A stretch of DNA of 44,571 nucleotides from Phenylobacterium sp. Lineage in GTDB: Bacteria > Pseudomonadota > Alphaproteobacteria > Caulobacterales > Caulobacteraceae. Shown one piece after another: positions 27,347 through 34,737 of the stretch. The notes under the pieces are model-generated. The model made no database searches. It saw nothing but the letters and a program-made list of their open reading frames with translations, and had not been told where the DNA came from. The number at the start of each line of letters is the position of its first letter. Position 1 is the stretch's first letter. Location of the stretch: assembly GCF_030646615.1 (NCBI RefSeq), contig NZ_JAUSLG010000027.1:1-44571 (forward strand), written 5' to 3'. The translations under genes were made by a program, and so were the position numbers.

Positions 27347-27766
27347 ATGACCATCCGGACTGCGCGATGTGCGTGTGGCGCCTGCCAAGTTGAGGTCGAA
27401 GGCGAGCCCATCAGCAGCGGAGTTTGCAGCTGCGACAATTGCAAGCGTCGCACGGGGGCTCCGTTTGGGTGGTCGGTCTATTTCCGGGACGAGCAGGTAA
27501 GGAGGGTCGAAGGTTCGCTGACCGTCCTCCAAGGCATGGGCAAGCGTTGGTTCTGCACAACCTGCGGCTCGACCCTCTACTGGAAGTCCTTCGGGGCGTG
27601 GAGACCCGGCCAGACGGGCTTCGCCGGAGGCTGCTTCGCCGATCCCACGCTGCCGTCTCCCACTATCGCGGTGCGCTGTGCACAGGGGATGCCGTGGACC
27701 TGCTACCCCGCTGGCTGCACGCTGTTCGACGACATGCCCCCGAGCCCCTCAACTCCGGCGTCGTGA
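27347..27766 (+). CDS. GFA-domain (glutathione-dependent formaldehyde-activating enzyme-like) protein
   Basis: A 139-residue zinc-binding protein of the GFA/CENP-V fold. Cysteine motifs are CACGAC near residues 8-13, CSCDNCKRRTG near 27-37 and FCTTCGSTLYW near 68-78, the usual pattern of GFA domains. Most members have unproven functions; some bind S-hydroxymethylglutathione formation intermediates. The start at ATG 27347 has GGAG upstream, and a longer frame to 27242 runs into repeat A. It is the first cargo gene of the insertion between the 6S RNA and fau and is followed at once by a decayed fau remnant. Confidence 0.85.
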   Translation: MTIRTARCACGACQVEVEGEPISSGVCSCDNCKRRTGAPFGWSVYFRDEQVRRVEGSLTVLQGMGKRWFCTTCGSTLYWKSFGAWRPGQTGFAGGCFADPTLPSPTIAVRCAQGMPWTCYPAGCTLFDDMPPSPSTPAS

Positions 27767-27816
27767 ACGTCCGAAAAGGTCGGGAGCTGTCGTGAGCCGG
27801 CGTTCAACAATCAGAC

Positions 27817-27912
27817 GCTGTCCGCCGCCGACAGCCAGGCCGGTGTGGTGCTGGCCTGCCGGCGACTGTGAGCCCGGACGCGCCGTTGATCTTTCGCCCC
27901 TGGGCCCCGGAC
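27817..27912 (+). pseudogene. Decayed remnant of a fau copy with internal deletion
   Basis: Bases 27817-27841 match the fau segment coding ALAAADSQA with about two changes. After a deletion of about 40 codons, 27842-27911 match the fau segment around 32675-32750 (GVALALPAAVSRDAPLIFRPW) with scattered changes and one lost base. The frame is broken, so no product is expected. It is the most diverged of the three fau-related stretches and lies between the GFA gene and the orphan 550-residue gene. Confidence 0.75.
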
Positions 27913-28058
27913 GCCCCCCAGCGCTTGATCTGATCGCGACGTCTCCGGCCGACGCGGTGCGATGGGTGTGGGGGGCGACGAAGCCTTGATAAGCAGCCCG
28001 TTAACCCAGACGCGTTAAGCTATCGAGTGGCTAGTGCTGGCCTGCTCGGAGCGAGACC

Positions 28059-29711
28059 ATGCAGATCTCCGTGACCACGACCCCTGTCATGCCGACCCAA
28101 GCCCTGGTCGCTGCGGCGGCCTCCGCCTCCGGCGCATCCGCTCAGGACGCCGCTGCCTCGACCCGTTTTCAAGCCTCCGGAAGCGCCGTTATCGTTAGCC
28201 TGAGCGATGCGGCGAAGGCCGCGTTGGCTGCTGGTTCAACGGATCCCGCCGCCGATGTCACCGCCCCTGAGGCGAGCCCGGCCGTCGATCCGGCCCAGGC
28301 GCTGCGCGACCAGCTCAACCAGGCCATCGCGGCTCTGAACGACACCTCGGGCTCCGCCTCGGTTGACGACCAGCTTGCGGCCTACAAATTCGTCAACGAC
28401 ACCCTGCTGAACGGCCCCGCCAGCCAGGGCCAGGCTGACCCGAACCTGCAATACGCCGTCGATCTGGCCAATTCGGCCTTCTCCCAGCGCGCCGCTCAAG
28501 TGAACGCCTATATGCAGTCCGTAGGGGCAGGCGCCGGGAGCAGCCAGTCGCCGACCTGGTTCGCCGACGGCGCCAAGGCCTATGAGCAGAAGCTGGCCGC
28601 CTTCGACAGCCTGTCCGCCGACGACCAGAAAATCTATGTGGGCGTCGCCGCGGCATACAGCCAGGAGCGCCGGGAGGTCTTTTCCTTCGCCTGGGACCAG
28701 GGGACGATCATCACCACCCCCGAAGAGCATCGCGCCAATCTCCAGGCAAATATCGATGTGATGCGCGCCCTCCAAGTGGCGATGAACGATCCGCGCTACG
28801 CCGCCGCCACCGAATATAGCGGCGTCCTGAAGGACAGCTCCACCGGCCGGCTCGATACGCAGATCCGGCTCGCCCAGGCCGCCGGTGACCAGCAGACGGT
28901 GGATCTGCTTTCCCTTCGCGACTATCGCGGCACGGCCAGTTGGACGCAGAGGGCGGAGGCCTATTTCGCCGAGTACGGGCCAGCGCCGTCCAGCGAGTCC
29001 CAGCCGGTCGCCGCGCCGCCGGCCTTCGTGGCCCAGCCCATCTCGGCCAATGGCGCCGCCGGGGCGACGGCTCAACGGATGGTCGACGCGCTCCAGACCC
29101 TGAACGACCCGAGGGCCTCGACCGACGCCAAGTTCGCCGCGCTCGCCGACAGCAGGGGGACGGGCGTACTGTACTGGCTCTCCCTCGACAGCGGCTTCTT
29201 CAAGCAGGTCGCCGCCACCCAGCGCGCCTATTCGAACGCGATGGCGTCTGCGGCGGCTCGCGCCGCAGGGGGCGCCGGCGACGACTTCGACATGTCGGCC
29301 TTCGCCCGATACCAGGCCGGCTACCTCGACCGGTTGTCCGCCGACGACCAACGCGCTGTGGCCTTTGACTACGGCTATACCGACGTGGAGTCGTTCAGGT
29401 CCTATCTCGCCGAGATAGCCGAGCAGGGTATGGCCAATCCGGCCGCATCGGCGAAATCCGACTCCAAGACCGCGGCCGAGCGGGCATTGGACACCCTGAC
29501 GGCGATCGACGACAAGATGCGCGCCGACCGTGAGGCCGCCGCCAAGGCCGCTGACAAGGCGGACCAGCAGCCCAAGGAGGCCAACGCCGTCGCCTTGATG
29601 ATCCTCCAGAGGGCGGCCGACGCACGTCAGACCTGGCTGGACGACCTCGAGGGCAAGGTCGCCAAGGACACCCGAGGCGGCGGCGAAAGGCCCGTCCAAC
29701 ATGCAAACTAA
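28059..29711 (+). CDS. Orphan 550-residue protein with internal duplication, function unknown
   Basis: Not recognised as a known family. It is Ala/Asp/Gln-rich and soluble, with no signal peptide or membrane segment. Near residue 45 it has VIVSLSDAAKAAL, a short motif also seen in other small Caulobacterales proteins. Two related segments suggest an internal duplication: LSADDQK at about residue 185 and LSADDQR at about 426, with MNDPRYAAATEYSGVLKDSS and LNDPRASTDAKFAALADSRG at matching distance. The last 100 residues are charged and helical. GGAGCGAGACC precedes the ATG. It lies in the insertion between the 6S RNA and fau and converges with the esterase gene. Confidence 0.8.
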   Translation: MQISVTTTPVMPTQALVAAAASASGASAQDAAASTRFQASGSAVIVSLSDAAKAALAAGSTDPAADVTAPEASPAVDPAQALRDQLNQAIAALNDTSGSASVDDQLAAYKFVNDTLLNGPASQGQADPNLQYAVDLANSAFSQRAAQVNAYMQSVGAGAGSSQSPTWFADGAKAYEQKLAAFDSLSADDQKIYVGVAAAYSQERREVFSFAWDQGTIITTPEEHRANLQANIDVMRALQVAMNDPRYAAATEYSGVLKDSSTGRLDTQIRLAQAAGDQQTVDLLSLRDYRGTASWTQRAEAYFAEYGPAPSSESQPVAAPPAFVAQPISANGAAGATAQRMVDALQTLNDPRASTDAKFAALADSRGTGVLYWLSLDSGFFKQVAATQRAYSNAMASAAARAAGGAGDDFDMSAFARYQAGYLDRLSADDQRAVAFDYGYTDVESFRSYLAEIAEQGMANPAASAKSDSKTAAERALDTLTAIDDKMRADREAAAKAADKADQQPKEANAVALMILQRAADARQTWLDDLEGKVAKDTRGGGERPVQHAN

Positions 29712-29767
29712 GGCAGGCTCCACGTCCTCGGCCCAAGCATCGCGCTCGGCCAGAGGAGGAGGTTCGC

Positions 29768-30640
29768 CTAGTCCGACTTTCTGAGAAGCGTCCGCAGCGT
29801 TCGACTTAGCGCCGCGGGAATGACCGACGTATGCGTCTCACCCTCGAACACGTGGCTGGTCACCGTCAGGCCCGCATGGCCGCGTCCCTGAAGACGCTCC
29901 GTCAGCCGCTGGACACCCTCAAGCATCGACCACGGCGCCTCGGTCTCAAGGCCGCCCACTGACATGAAGAGTTCCGTGTCCAAGGTTGCGGACTGGAACG
30001 CGAACGCCTCCTCGATCCGAAACAACTCGCCTTCGTTCCACCACAGGGAGGGGCTGTTCGCGCCGTAGGCCGCGAAGGCGCCAGGCCTTTTCAGCATTGC
30101 ATACAGGCTGAAGAGGCCGCCAAGCGAACTCCCAACGAGAATTTGTCGGGCGGGATCAACGTCGTACTCGCCGGCGATGAAGGGCCGAAGCTCCCCGGTA
30201 AGGAATTGCAGGAAGGCGTCCGCCCCGCCCCACGGACGAACGCCCTCTGGCCCGGGGCGTCCTTGGCGGGCTTCTGTGATTGTCGCGAGGAATCCGGCGT
30301 CCCTGCTGGCGGTGAAGTCTCGCATGCGGAGCAGCCCATAGGCGTCTCTGGGTCGGATCACCCCGTCCAGGCAGTAGCCGACCCCTACCAGCAAGGCTGG
30401 GGCCGCACCGTCGGCCTGCTGGAGAAAACGCGCCGCCTGAGCGGCAATGCCGAACACGGTATTTCCGTCCAACACGTACACGACAGTCAGTGGATGATCC
30501 TGCCCTAGGCCGTTAGCGGGCAAGGCCACATCGATCTGGTAGGTCTCGCCGACAGACGTGGACGTCAGCTGGTATCTCCGAGAACCAGAGATGCTTGCGC
30601 GCTCATCGACAACTGAAGCGCGCACATCCGACGACGTCAT
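29768..30640 (-). CDS. Alpha/beta hydrolase, esterase-D/enterochelin-esterase-like
   Basis: A 290-residue cytoplasmic hydrolase. The nucleophile elbow is GSSLGGLFSLY (G-x-S-x-G), preceded by YVLDGNTVF and followed by GANSPSLWWNEGELF, which are typical of IroE/Fes-like and predicted superfamily hydrolases. A C-terminal His in FEGETHTSVIPAAL completes the likely triad. The ATG at 30638-30640 is used; the frame extends to 30769 but the extra part reads through a duplicated fau flank and is unlikely to be translated. Natural substrate is unknown, with ester, thioester or siderophore conjugate all possible. It is cargo of the insertion, on the opposite strand to the other cargo of its block. Confidence 0.85.
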   Translation of the reverse strand: MTSSDVRASVVDERASISGSRRYQLTSTSVGETYQIDVALPANGLGQDHPLTVVYVLDGNTVFGIAAQAARFLQQADGAAPALLVGVGYCLDGVIRPRDAYGLLRMRDFTASRDAGFLATITEARQGRPGPEGVRPWGGADAFLQFLTGELRPFIAGEYDVDPARQILVGSSLGGLFSLYAMLKRPGAFAAYGANSPSLWWNEGELFRIEEAFAFQSATLDTELFMSVGGLETEAPWSMLEGVQRLTERLQGRGHAGLTVTSHVFEGETHTSVIPAALSRTLRTLLRKSD

Positions 30641-30750
30641 GACAAACCCCAGCTTCTCGCCAAAAGCGTGCGACGCAAGATGCCTACACACAAGAGACGC
30701 GGCACATTTCCTGGTGGGAGATTGGGCCGCGCCCAAGCGAATTGATCCTT

Positions 30751-30779
30751 CCCAAGGGCCTACGACCATTTCCCTTGGG
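30751..30779. repeat. Inverted repeat across the edge of the duplicated fau segment
   Basis: CCCAAGGG at 30751-30758 and CCCTTGGG at 30772-30779 are perfect 8-base arms 13 bases apart. The left arm is outside and the right arm inside the block shared with fau (which starts at 30763); the intact fau locus has only the right arm. Together with 30641-30750, this stretch contains no gene. Confidence 0.6.
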
Positions 30780-30925
30780 GCCTCGGGTTCGGGTAAGAGC
30801 CTGGCGGTGAACCCTGTCTCTCATCAAAAGACCCTTCTGCGCCGGACGATGCGGGACCAGCGCCGGGCGCTGGCCGCCGCTGACAGCCAGGCCGCGGCCC
30901 GCGCTGCGACCCATGCGCCGCTGGC
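30763..30925 (+). pseudogene. Truncated 5' copy of fau plus leader (163 bases)
   Basis: This block equals 32420-32582 with a single mismatch (30793 against 32450). It contains the leader, the GTG start (30807-30809) and the first 39 or so fau codons, then runs into repeat A copy 2 and meets TAA at 30954-30956, giving at most a 49-residue truncated product. The near-identity shows a recent duplication or recent recombination. The 39 or so shared codons include the N-terminal helix of the enzyme but not its active site. Confidence 0.9.
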
Positions 30926-30929
30926 GCGG

Positions 30930-31074
30930 CTGGTTATCCAGGTCCGAGGGAATTAAAATCGTCCTTCACGGTTCTCACGGCGCCGCCACCTTTGCTCCTT
31001 GATCGCTCAGCGATTGCCGTGGCGCGCACATCAGTCGCATCCGCCCTGCTCTCGAAAGCGGCCTCTGTGAATGA
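30930..31074 (+). repeat. Direct repeat A, copy 2
   Basis: The copy of the sequence that begins in the 3' arm of the putative 6S RNA at 27093. The first 60 bases match with two changes, and 31055-31074 matches 27222-27241 at 19 of 20 positions. It is fused directly to the truncated fau copy; the fau sequence ends at CTGGC and repeat A begins at CTGG, so the joint has only a few bases of shared sequence. Nothing else is seen from 31075 to 31114. Confidence 0.85.
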
Positions 31075-31114
31075 CTGCGAAGGTTGGGGCAGCGACATTG
31101 ACGTAAGCGGACGA

Positions 31115-31711
31115 TCAAACCCCGAGAATGACACCACCAAAGGGGTGTAAGGAATCCTCACGAGATTGGCCGATGGCCCTCATCGTCCGCTCGAACTGAT
31201 CGATGTGCGACCTGCTGATCTCGGTTGCCCCCAGGCCCACAGCGGTACGCAGTTCGTTTATGATGTCGATGGAAATCACCATCAGCCGTTGAGCCATATC
31301 CAAGTTGATCTTCGCTTCGGCATACGCATGCTCAACTCGCATACGCGCAGATTGATGAGCATAGACGGTGTTCCTCAGTCTTTCGATTTTGTCGGCGAGG
31401 GGCTTGGCTTCGGTGAACAGCGAAGTTAGCCGGGCTGCACCTTCCTGGGTCAGCTTTTCCGAGCACTCCCGCATAAGCCTGGGGATGCCGTTGACCTTAG
31501 GCCCCTGCGCGTAGGCCGCCGCTGTCCTCACATAGAATGAATAGCGATGAGCTAAGCTGTTAGCTGCCCAAAGGTCCATCATTGTTTCGCGATAGATCTC
31601 TGTGGTGTCCCACGCATTCTTATGGATGTGGAGGGACCAGAGATCATGATGGATGGCGGCCATGATGACGTTGCGCGTCACCATCTCTATCCGTTCCTCA
31701 AGGTCGATCAT
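31115..31711 (-). CDS. HEPN-like protein, resembling AbiU2-type abortive infection proteins
   Basis: A 198-residue all-helical protein without signal or membrane segments. A candidate HEPN ribonuclease motif R-x5-H is present as RNTVYAH (Arg113, His119), followed by QSARMRVEHAYAEAKINLDMA. The region before it (HHDLWSLHIHKNAWDTTEIYRETMMDLWAA) fits the helical layout of HEPN/AbiU2-like domains. Such proteins are often toxins or phage-defence effectors that cut RNA. The base composition is visibly less GC-rich than the flanking housekeeping genes, which suggests transfer. ATG 31709-31711 is used; a GTG two codons upstream is possible. Assignment is by pattern and remains tentative. Confidence 0.6.
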   Translation of the reverse strand: MIDLEERIEMVTRNVIMAAIHHDLWSLHIHKNAWDTTEIYRETMMDLWAANSLAHRYSFYVRTAAAYAQGPKVNGIPRLMRECSEKLTQEGAARLTSLFTEAKPLADKIERLRNTVYAHQSARMRVEHAYAEAKINLDMAQRLMVISIDIINELRTAVGLGATEISRSHIDQFERTMRAIGQSREDSLHPFGGVILGV

Positions 31712-31807
31712 CCACACAACCTAGCCCCATGCCGGATGGCGGCAAGCAGACCTTCCCAAGGCTCGTTCTAGGTGGGGGCGGACGTTGTCGAGAACGCCAC
31801 GCTACAC

Positions 31808-32212
31808 TTAAAGGTCGATATAGAACGGCCCGCCGAACCACCAATGCACCTCTGTGACGACGCCGTCGTTCAGATGAAGGGTGATTACACCGTTTCTCCA
31901 CGACTTGTCGCGATACGAGACTTCGCTGCGTCCCGCCAGGACTGGAGATGGCGGGTAGCTGCCAGCACCACGAGCCTTCTCTTCTTCTGTGGCGACTCGC
32001 CACAGAACAAATGTCGGCTCGAACTGAGATCGGATGGTTTTGTCGGCTTCCCGCCAGTGCATCCCCGGATGCAAGCCGAACCTGCTGCCAGACCTCAGGT
32101 TGCCAACTTCGGTGTGCAATCCAGCTTTCGTCAGGTCACTGTGGGGCCACCACGCCACCCATGCGGCGACGGGGCCTATGATTAGAATCACCGCCGCCAG
32201 CCAACGAATCAT
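31808..32212 (-). CDS. Membrane-anchored small protein, possibly BamE/SmpA-like fold
   Basis: A 134-residue protein with one N-terminal transmembrane helix or uncleaved signal (WLAAVILIIGPVAAWVAWW) and a periplasmic-type remainder. The pattern GLHPGMHWREADKTIRSQF followed later by NGVITLHLNDGVVTEVHWWF resembles the helix-plus-sheet layout of BamE/SmpA-like domains (G-M near the start, closing L-x-L-x-D/G-x-V). No lipobox Cys is present, so a lipoprotein is unlikely. ATG 32210-32212 is chosen; the frame extends to 32359 without a plausible site. It lies with the HEPN-like gene on the minus strand, just before fau; a functional link is unproven. Confidence 0.6.
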   Translation of the reverse strand: MIRWLAAVILIIGPVAAWVAWWPHSDLTKAGLHTEVGNLRSGSRFGLHPGMHWREADKTIRSQFEPTFVLWRVATEEEKARGAGSYPPSPVLAGRSEVSYRDKSWRNGVITLHLNDGVVTEVHWWFGGPFYIDL

Positions 32213-32419
32213 CCGCACCCTTGCCCCACTCACCGCCGCCTTGAAAGGCAAGCACTGGGGAGCCGTGTGCTCAAGCTCAAACGTCCGCAATGGGTCGGCA
32301 GCGGTCGGGGAGCGTGCATCCCAGGCCCGGAGGTTGGGTACGGATTCGCCAACGCGCATAGGGCCGGCGTTATCCTTGGGCTAGCCCTGAGCTTCGAACG
32401 CACCGACCTAAACGGCTCG

Positions 32420-32582
32420 CGACCATTTCCCTTGGGGCCTCGGGTTCGGCTAAGAGCCTGGCGGTGAACCCTGTCTCTCATCAAAAGACCCTTCTGCGCC
32501 GGACGATGCGGGACCAGCGCCGGGCGCTGGCCGCCGCTGACAGCCAGGCCGCGGCCCGCGCTGCGACCCATGCGCCGCTGGC
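32420..32582 (+). repeat. Source block of the duplicated fau segment
   Basis: The leader and first 39 or so codons of the intact fau. It equals 30763-30925 with one mismatch. Upstream of 32420 the two loci are unrelated, so the shared block begins abruptly 44 bases before the start codon. The 207 bases between the membrane-protein gene and this block hold no other gene. Confidence 0.9.
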
Positions 32583-33033
32583 CCGCCTGGGGGCTGGCCC
32601 GGTGGCGGGATACATCGCCCAGGGCGCCGAGCTTGATCCCGGCCCGCTGATGGCCGCGCTTGCCGAAGCCGGCGTGGCGCTGGCCCTGCCGGCGGCTGTG
32701 AGCCGGGATGCGCCGCTGATCTTTCGCCCCTGGACCCCGGGCGCGGCCCTGGCGCCGGACGCCTTCGGAATACCCGCCCCGCTTGCCGACCAGCCGCAGG
32801 TGTCGCCGACGGCCCTGATCGTGCCCCTGGTGGCCTTTGACCGCCGGGGCGGGCGCCTGGGCCAGGGGGCCGGCGTCTATGACCGGGCGATCGCGGCGCT
32901 GGGCGCAGAACATCGCCCCTTCCTGCTGGGTTACGCCTATGCCGGCCAGGAGGTCGAGGACCTGCCGCTGGAGCCGCACGATCAGCGGCTGGACGCCATA
33001 TTGACGGAAGCCGGGCTGATCGAAGTCCGATAG
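32464..33033 (+). CDS. fau: 5-formyltetrahydrofolate cyclo-ligase
   Basis: A 189-residue enzyme that converts 5-formyl-THF to methenyl-THF with ATP. Motifs are the N-terminal KTLLRRTMRDQRRAL, LIVPLVAFDRRGGRLGQGAGVYDRAI (the GxGxGxYDR substrate/nucleotide loop) and the C-terminal LPLEPHDQRLDAILTE. The start is a GTG at 32464; the leader at 32420-32463 is shared with the truncated copy at 30763. It normally follows the 6S RNA, with which it is co-transcribed in many bacteria; here 5.5 kb of cargo separates the two. It is the only intact copy and starts a plus-strand pair with ymdB. Confidence 0.93.
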   Translation: MNPVSHQKTLLRRTMRDQRRALAAADSQAAARAATHAPLARLGAGPVAGYIAQGAELDPGPLMAALAEAGVALALPAAVSRDAPLIFRPWTPGAALAPDAFGIPAPLADQPQVSPTALIVPLVAFDRRGGRLGQGAGVYDRAIAALGAEHRPFLLGYAYAGQEVEDLPLEPHDQRLDAILTEAGLIEVR

Positions 33034-33042
33034 GATGACCTG

Positions 33043-33879
33043 ATGCGTTTCGCCTTTTTCGGAGATGTCGTGGGCCGGTCCGGCCGCGAGGGTCTCGCCG
33101 ACCACCTGCCCATGTTGCGTCGCCAGCTCGGTCTCGAGTTCGTGGTCATCAACGCCGAGAACGCCGCCGCCGGCTTCGGAATCACCGAGAATACGGCCCG
33201 CGAGCTGTTCAACGCCGGCGCCGACTGCCTGACCCTGGGCAACCACTCCTGGGACCAGAAGGAGGCCCTGACCTATATTGTCCGCGAGCCTCGGCTGATC
33301 CGGCCGCTGAACTATTCGGTGCTGGCCGATGCGCCGGGCCGCGGGGCCAATCTGTTCGAGACCCAGTCGGGCCGCCGCATCCTGGTGATCAACCTGCTGG
33401 GCCGGGTCCATATGGACTCCCTGGATGACCCCTTCGCCGCCGTCGACCGGGAGCTGGAGAAGGCGCCGCTGGGCATGGTGTCCGACGCCATCCTGGTGGA
33501 CATGCACGCCGAGGCCACCAGCGAGAAGATGGCCATGGGCCATTTCTGCGACGGTCGGGCGAGCCTGGTGGTGGGCACCCATACCCATGTGCCCACCGCC
33601 GACTGCCAGATCCTGCCCGGCGGCACCGCCTATCAGACCGACGCCGGCGCCTGCGCCGACTATGACAGCGTGATCGGCAACCAGAAGGAAGAGCCCCTGC
33701 GGCGCTTCACTACCCGCATCTCCGGCGGCCGCTACAAGCCCGCCGAAGGCCCGGCCACGGTGTGCGGCGTGTTCGTCGAGACCGATGACGCCACGGGTCT
33801 CGCCCTCCGGGTCGAGCCCATCCGGGTCGGCGGGCGACTCAGCGAGACCATCCCCCAGGTGGACCTGGCCCGGGCCTGA
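33043..33879 (+). CDS. YmdB-family metallophosphoesterase (TIGR00282)
   Basis: A 278-residue binuclear metal phosphoesterase. Motifs: RFAFFGDVVGRSGR (first metal Asp), INAENAAAGFGIT, LGNHSWDQKE, DMHAEATSEKMAMG and GTHTHVPTADCQIL. The family includes Bacillus YmdB, which hydrolyses 2',3'-cyclic nucleotides. It starts nine bases after the fau stop, so the two are probably co-transcribed; the same pairing is widespread in Alphaproteobacteria. A cytoplasmic location is expected. Confidence 0.92.
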   Translation: MRFAFFGDVVGRSGREGLADHLPMLRRQLGLEFVVINAENAAAGFGITENTARELFNAGADCLTLGNHSWDQKEALTYIVREPRLIRPLNYSVLADAPGRGANLFETQSGRRILVINLLGRVHMDSLDDPFAAVDRELEKAPLGMVSDAILVDMHAEATSEKMAMGHFCDGRASLVVGTHTHVPTADCQILPGGTAYQTDAGACADYDSVIGNQKEEPLRRFTTRISGGRYKPAEGPATVCGVFVETDDATGLALRVEPIRVGGRLSETIPQVDLARA

Positions 33880-33893
33880 GGCGCAGCCCCGCC

Positions 33894-34592
33894 TCAGCGG
33901 GGCGGTCGGGCGCCGGGCAGGGGCGGCAGGGTGTCCAGGGTCAGGACTCCGTCCCCATCCAGATCCAGCAGGTTGAACCGGCGGGCCGCCGCAGCGCGCC
34001 ACTCGATCTTGCTGATCCGGCCCGACAGATCCCCATCGGCGCCCCGCACCGGCTGCGGCTCGTTCAGCAGGCCATAGCGGGCCGCCCCCTGGCGCTGGCC
34101 GCCGGGCTCGGGCTTGTCCCGGCCAAACCCCGGCATGGGCCGGCGCGGGCGCTCGCCGTCGCCGTCAGGGCGTCCGCCAGGTCCCCCGCCGGGTCCGCCG
34201 CCGGGTCCGCCGCCTGCGCCGGGGCGCGGGGACTCGCCCAGGCGGGTGATCTCCGGGGCGATCTGGCGCTCATAGGCCTGGTTTTCGAAGCCATCGACCA
34301 CCCCATCGCCATCGGCGTCCAGCACGGCGAAGAAGCGCTCGGCGTCGGCCTCGAACTCCGGCCGGGTCAACAGGGTGTCGCCGTCGCGATCGGCGCCGGC
34401 GAACCAGGCCGCCAGGCCGTCCCCCTCCCGGAACGGCTCCCCGGAGGGACTGATGAACAGGCGCGCCGGCGGGCCTTGGCCCAGTCTCTCCGGCTCGGGT
34501 CCAGGCCCGGGCCCAAGGTCAGCGGGCGCCTGGGCCGCCGCGGAGCTCGCCCAGAGGCCGCACAGGGCCAGCATGATCAAGGGTCGTGTCAT
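33894..34592 (-). CDS. Secreted EF-hand protein
   Basis: A 232-residue protein with a signal peptide (LIMLALCGLWASSAAAQA). Four candidate EF-hand calcium loops are visible: DRDGDTLLTRPEFE, DADGDGVVDGFENQ, DGDLSGRISKIEW and DLDGDGVLTLDTL, each with acidic residues at the expected positions. Between the second and third is a Gly/Pro linker of repeated GGGP units (34185-34220) from a 12-base DNA repeat. The mature protein would be periplasmic or released. Function is unknown beyond calcium binding. It is divergent from the holin-like gene, with 145 bases between, and converges with ymdB. Confidence 0.85.
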   Translation of the reverse strand: MTRPLIMLALCGLWASSAAAQAPADLGPGPGPEPERLGQGPPARLFISPSGEPFREGDGLAAWFAGADRDGDTLLTRPEFEADAERFFAVLDADGDGVVDGFENQAYERQIAPEITRLGESPRPGAGGGPGGGPGGGPGGRPDGDGERPRRPMPGFGRDKPEPGGQRQGAARYGLLNEPQPVRGADGDLSGRISKIEWRAAAARRFNLLDLDGDGVLTLDTLPPLPGARPPR

Positions 34593-34737
34593 GGAAATCC
34601 TCAGTCCCGCCCGCCCAAGGCCACGCTGTCGGCTGCGTATGCGGCGAAATTGGGCCGACAGGGTGACGGGGCCGGCGCCATCGGCGAAGATGCCTCCAGA
34701 TCCGGCGGCGCAGAGCCGCCGCGGCAGGGGGACCTAA

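Noticed and set aside
30558..30956. Plus-strand frame containing the truncated fau start as part of a 132-residue protein
   Set aside because: The first part is antisense to the esterase start; only the fau-like end is meaningful and it is truncated.
26919..32463. Integrase or transposase in the insertion between ssrS and fau
   Set aside because: All larger frames were read; none shows tyrosine or serine recombinase or transposase motifs.
32230..34002. Minus-strand frame of 590 codons across fau and ymdB
   Set aside because: It is the shadow of two clear genes on the other strand and has no recognisable domain.
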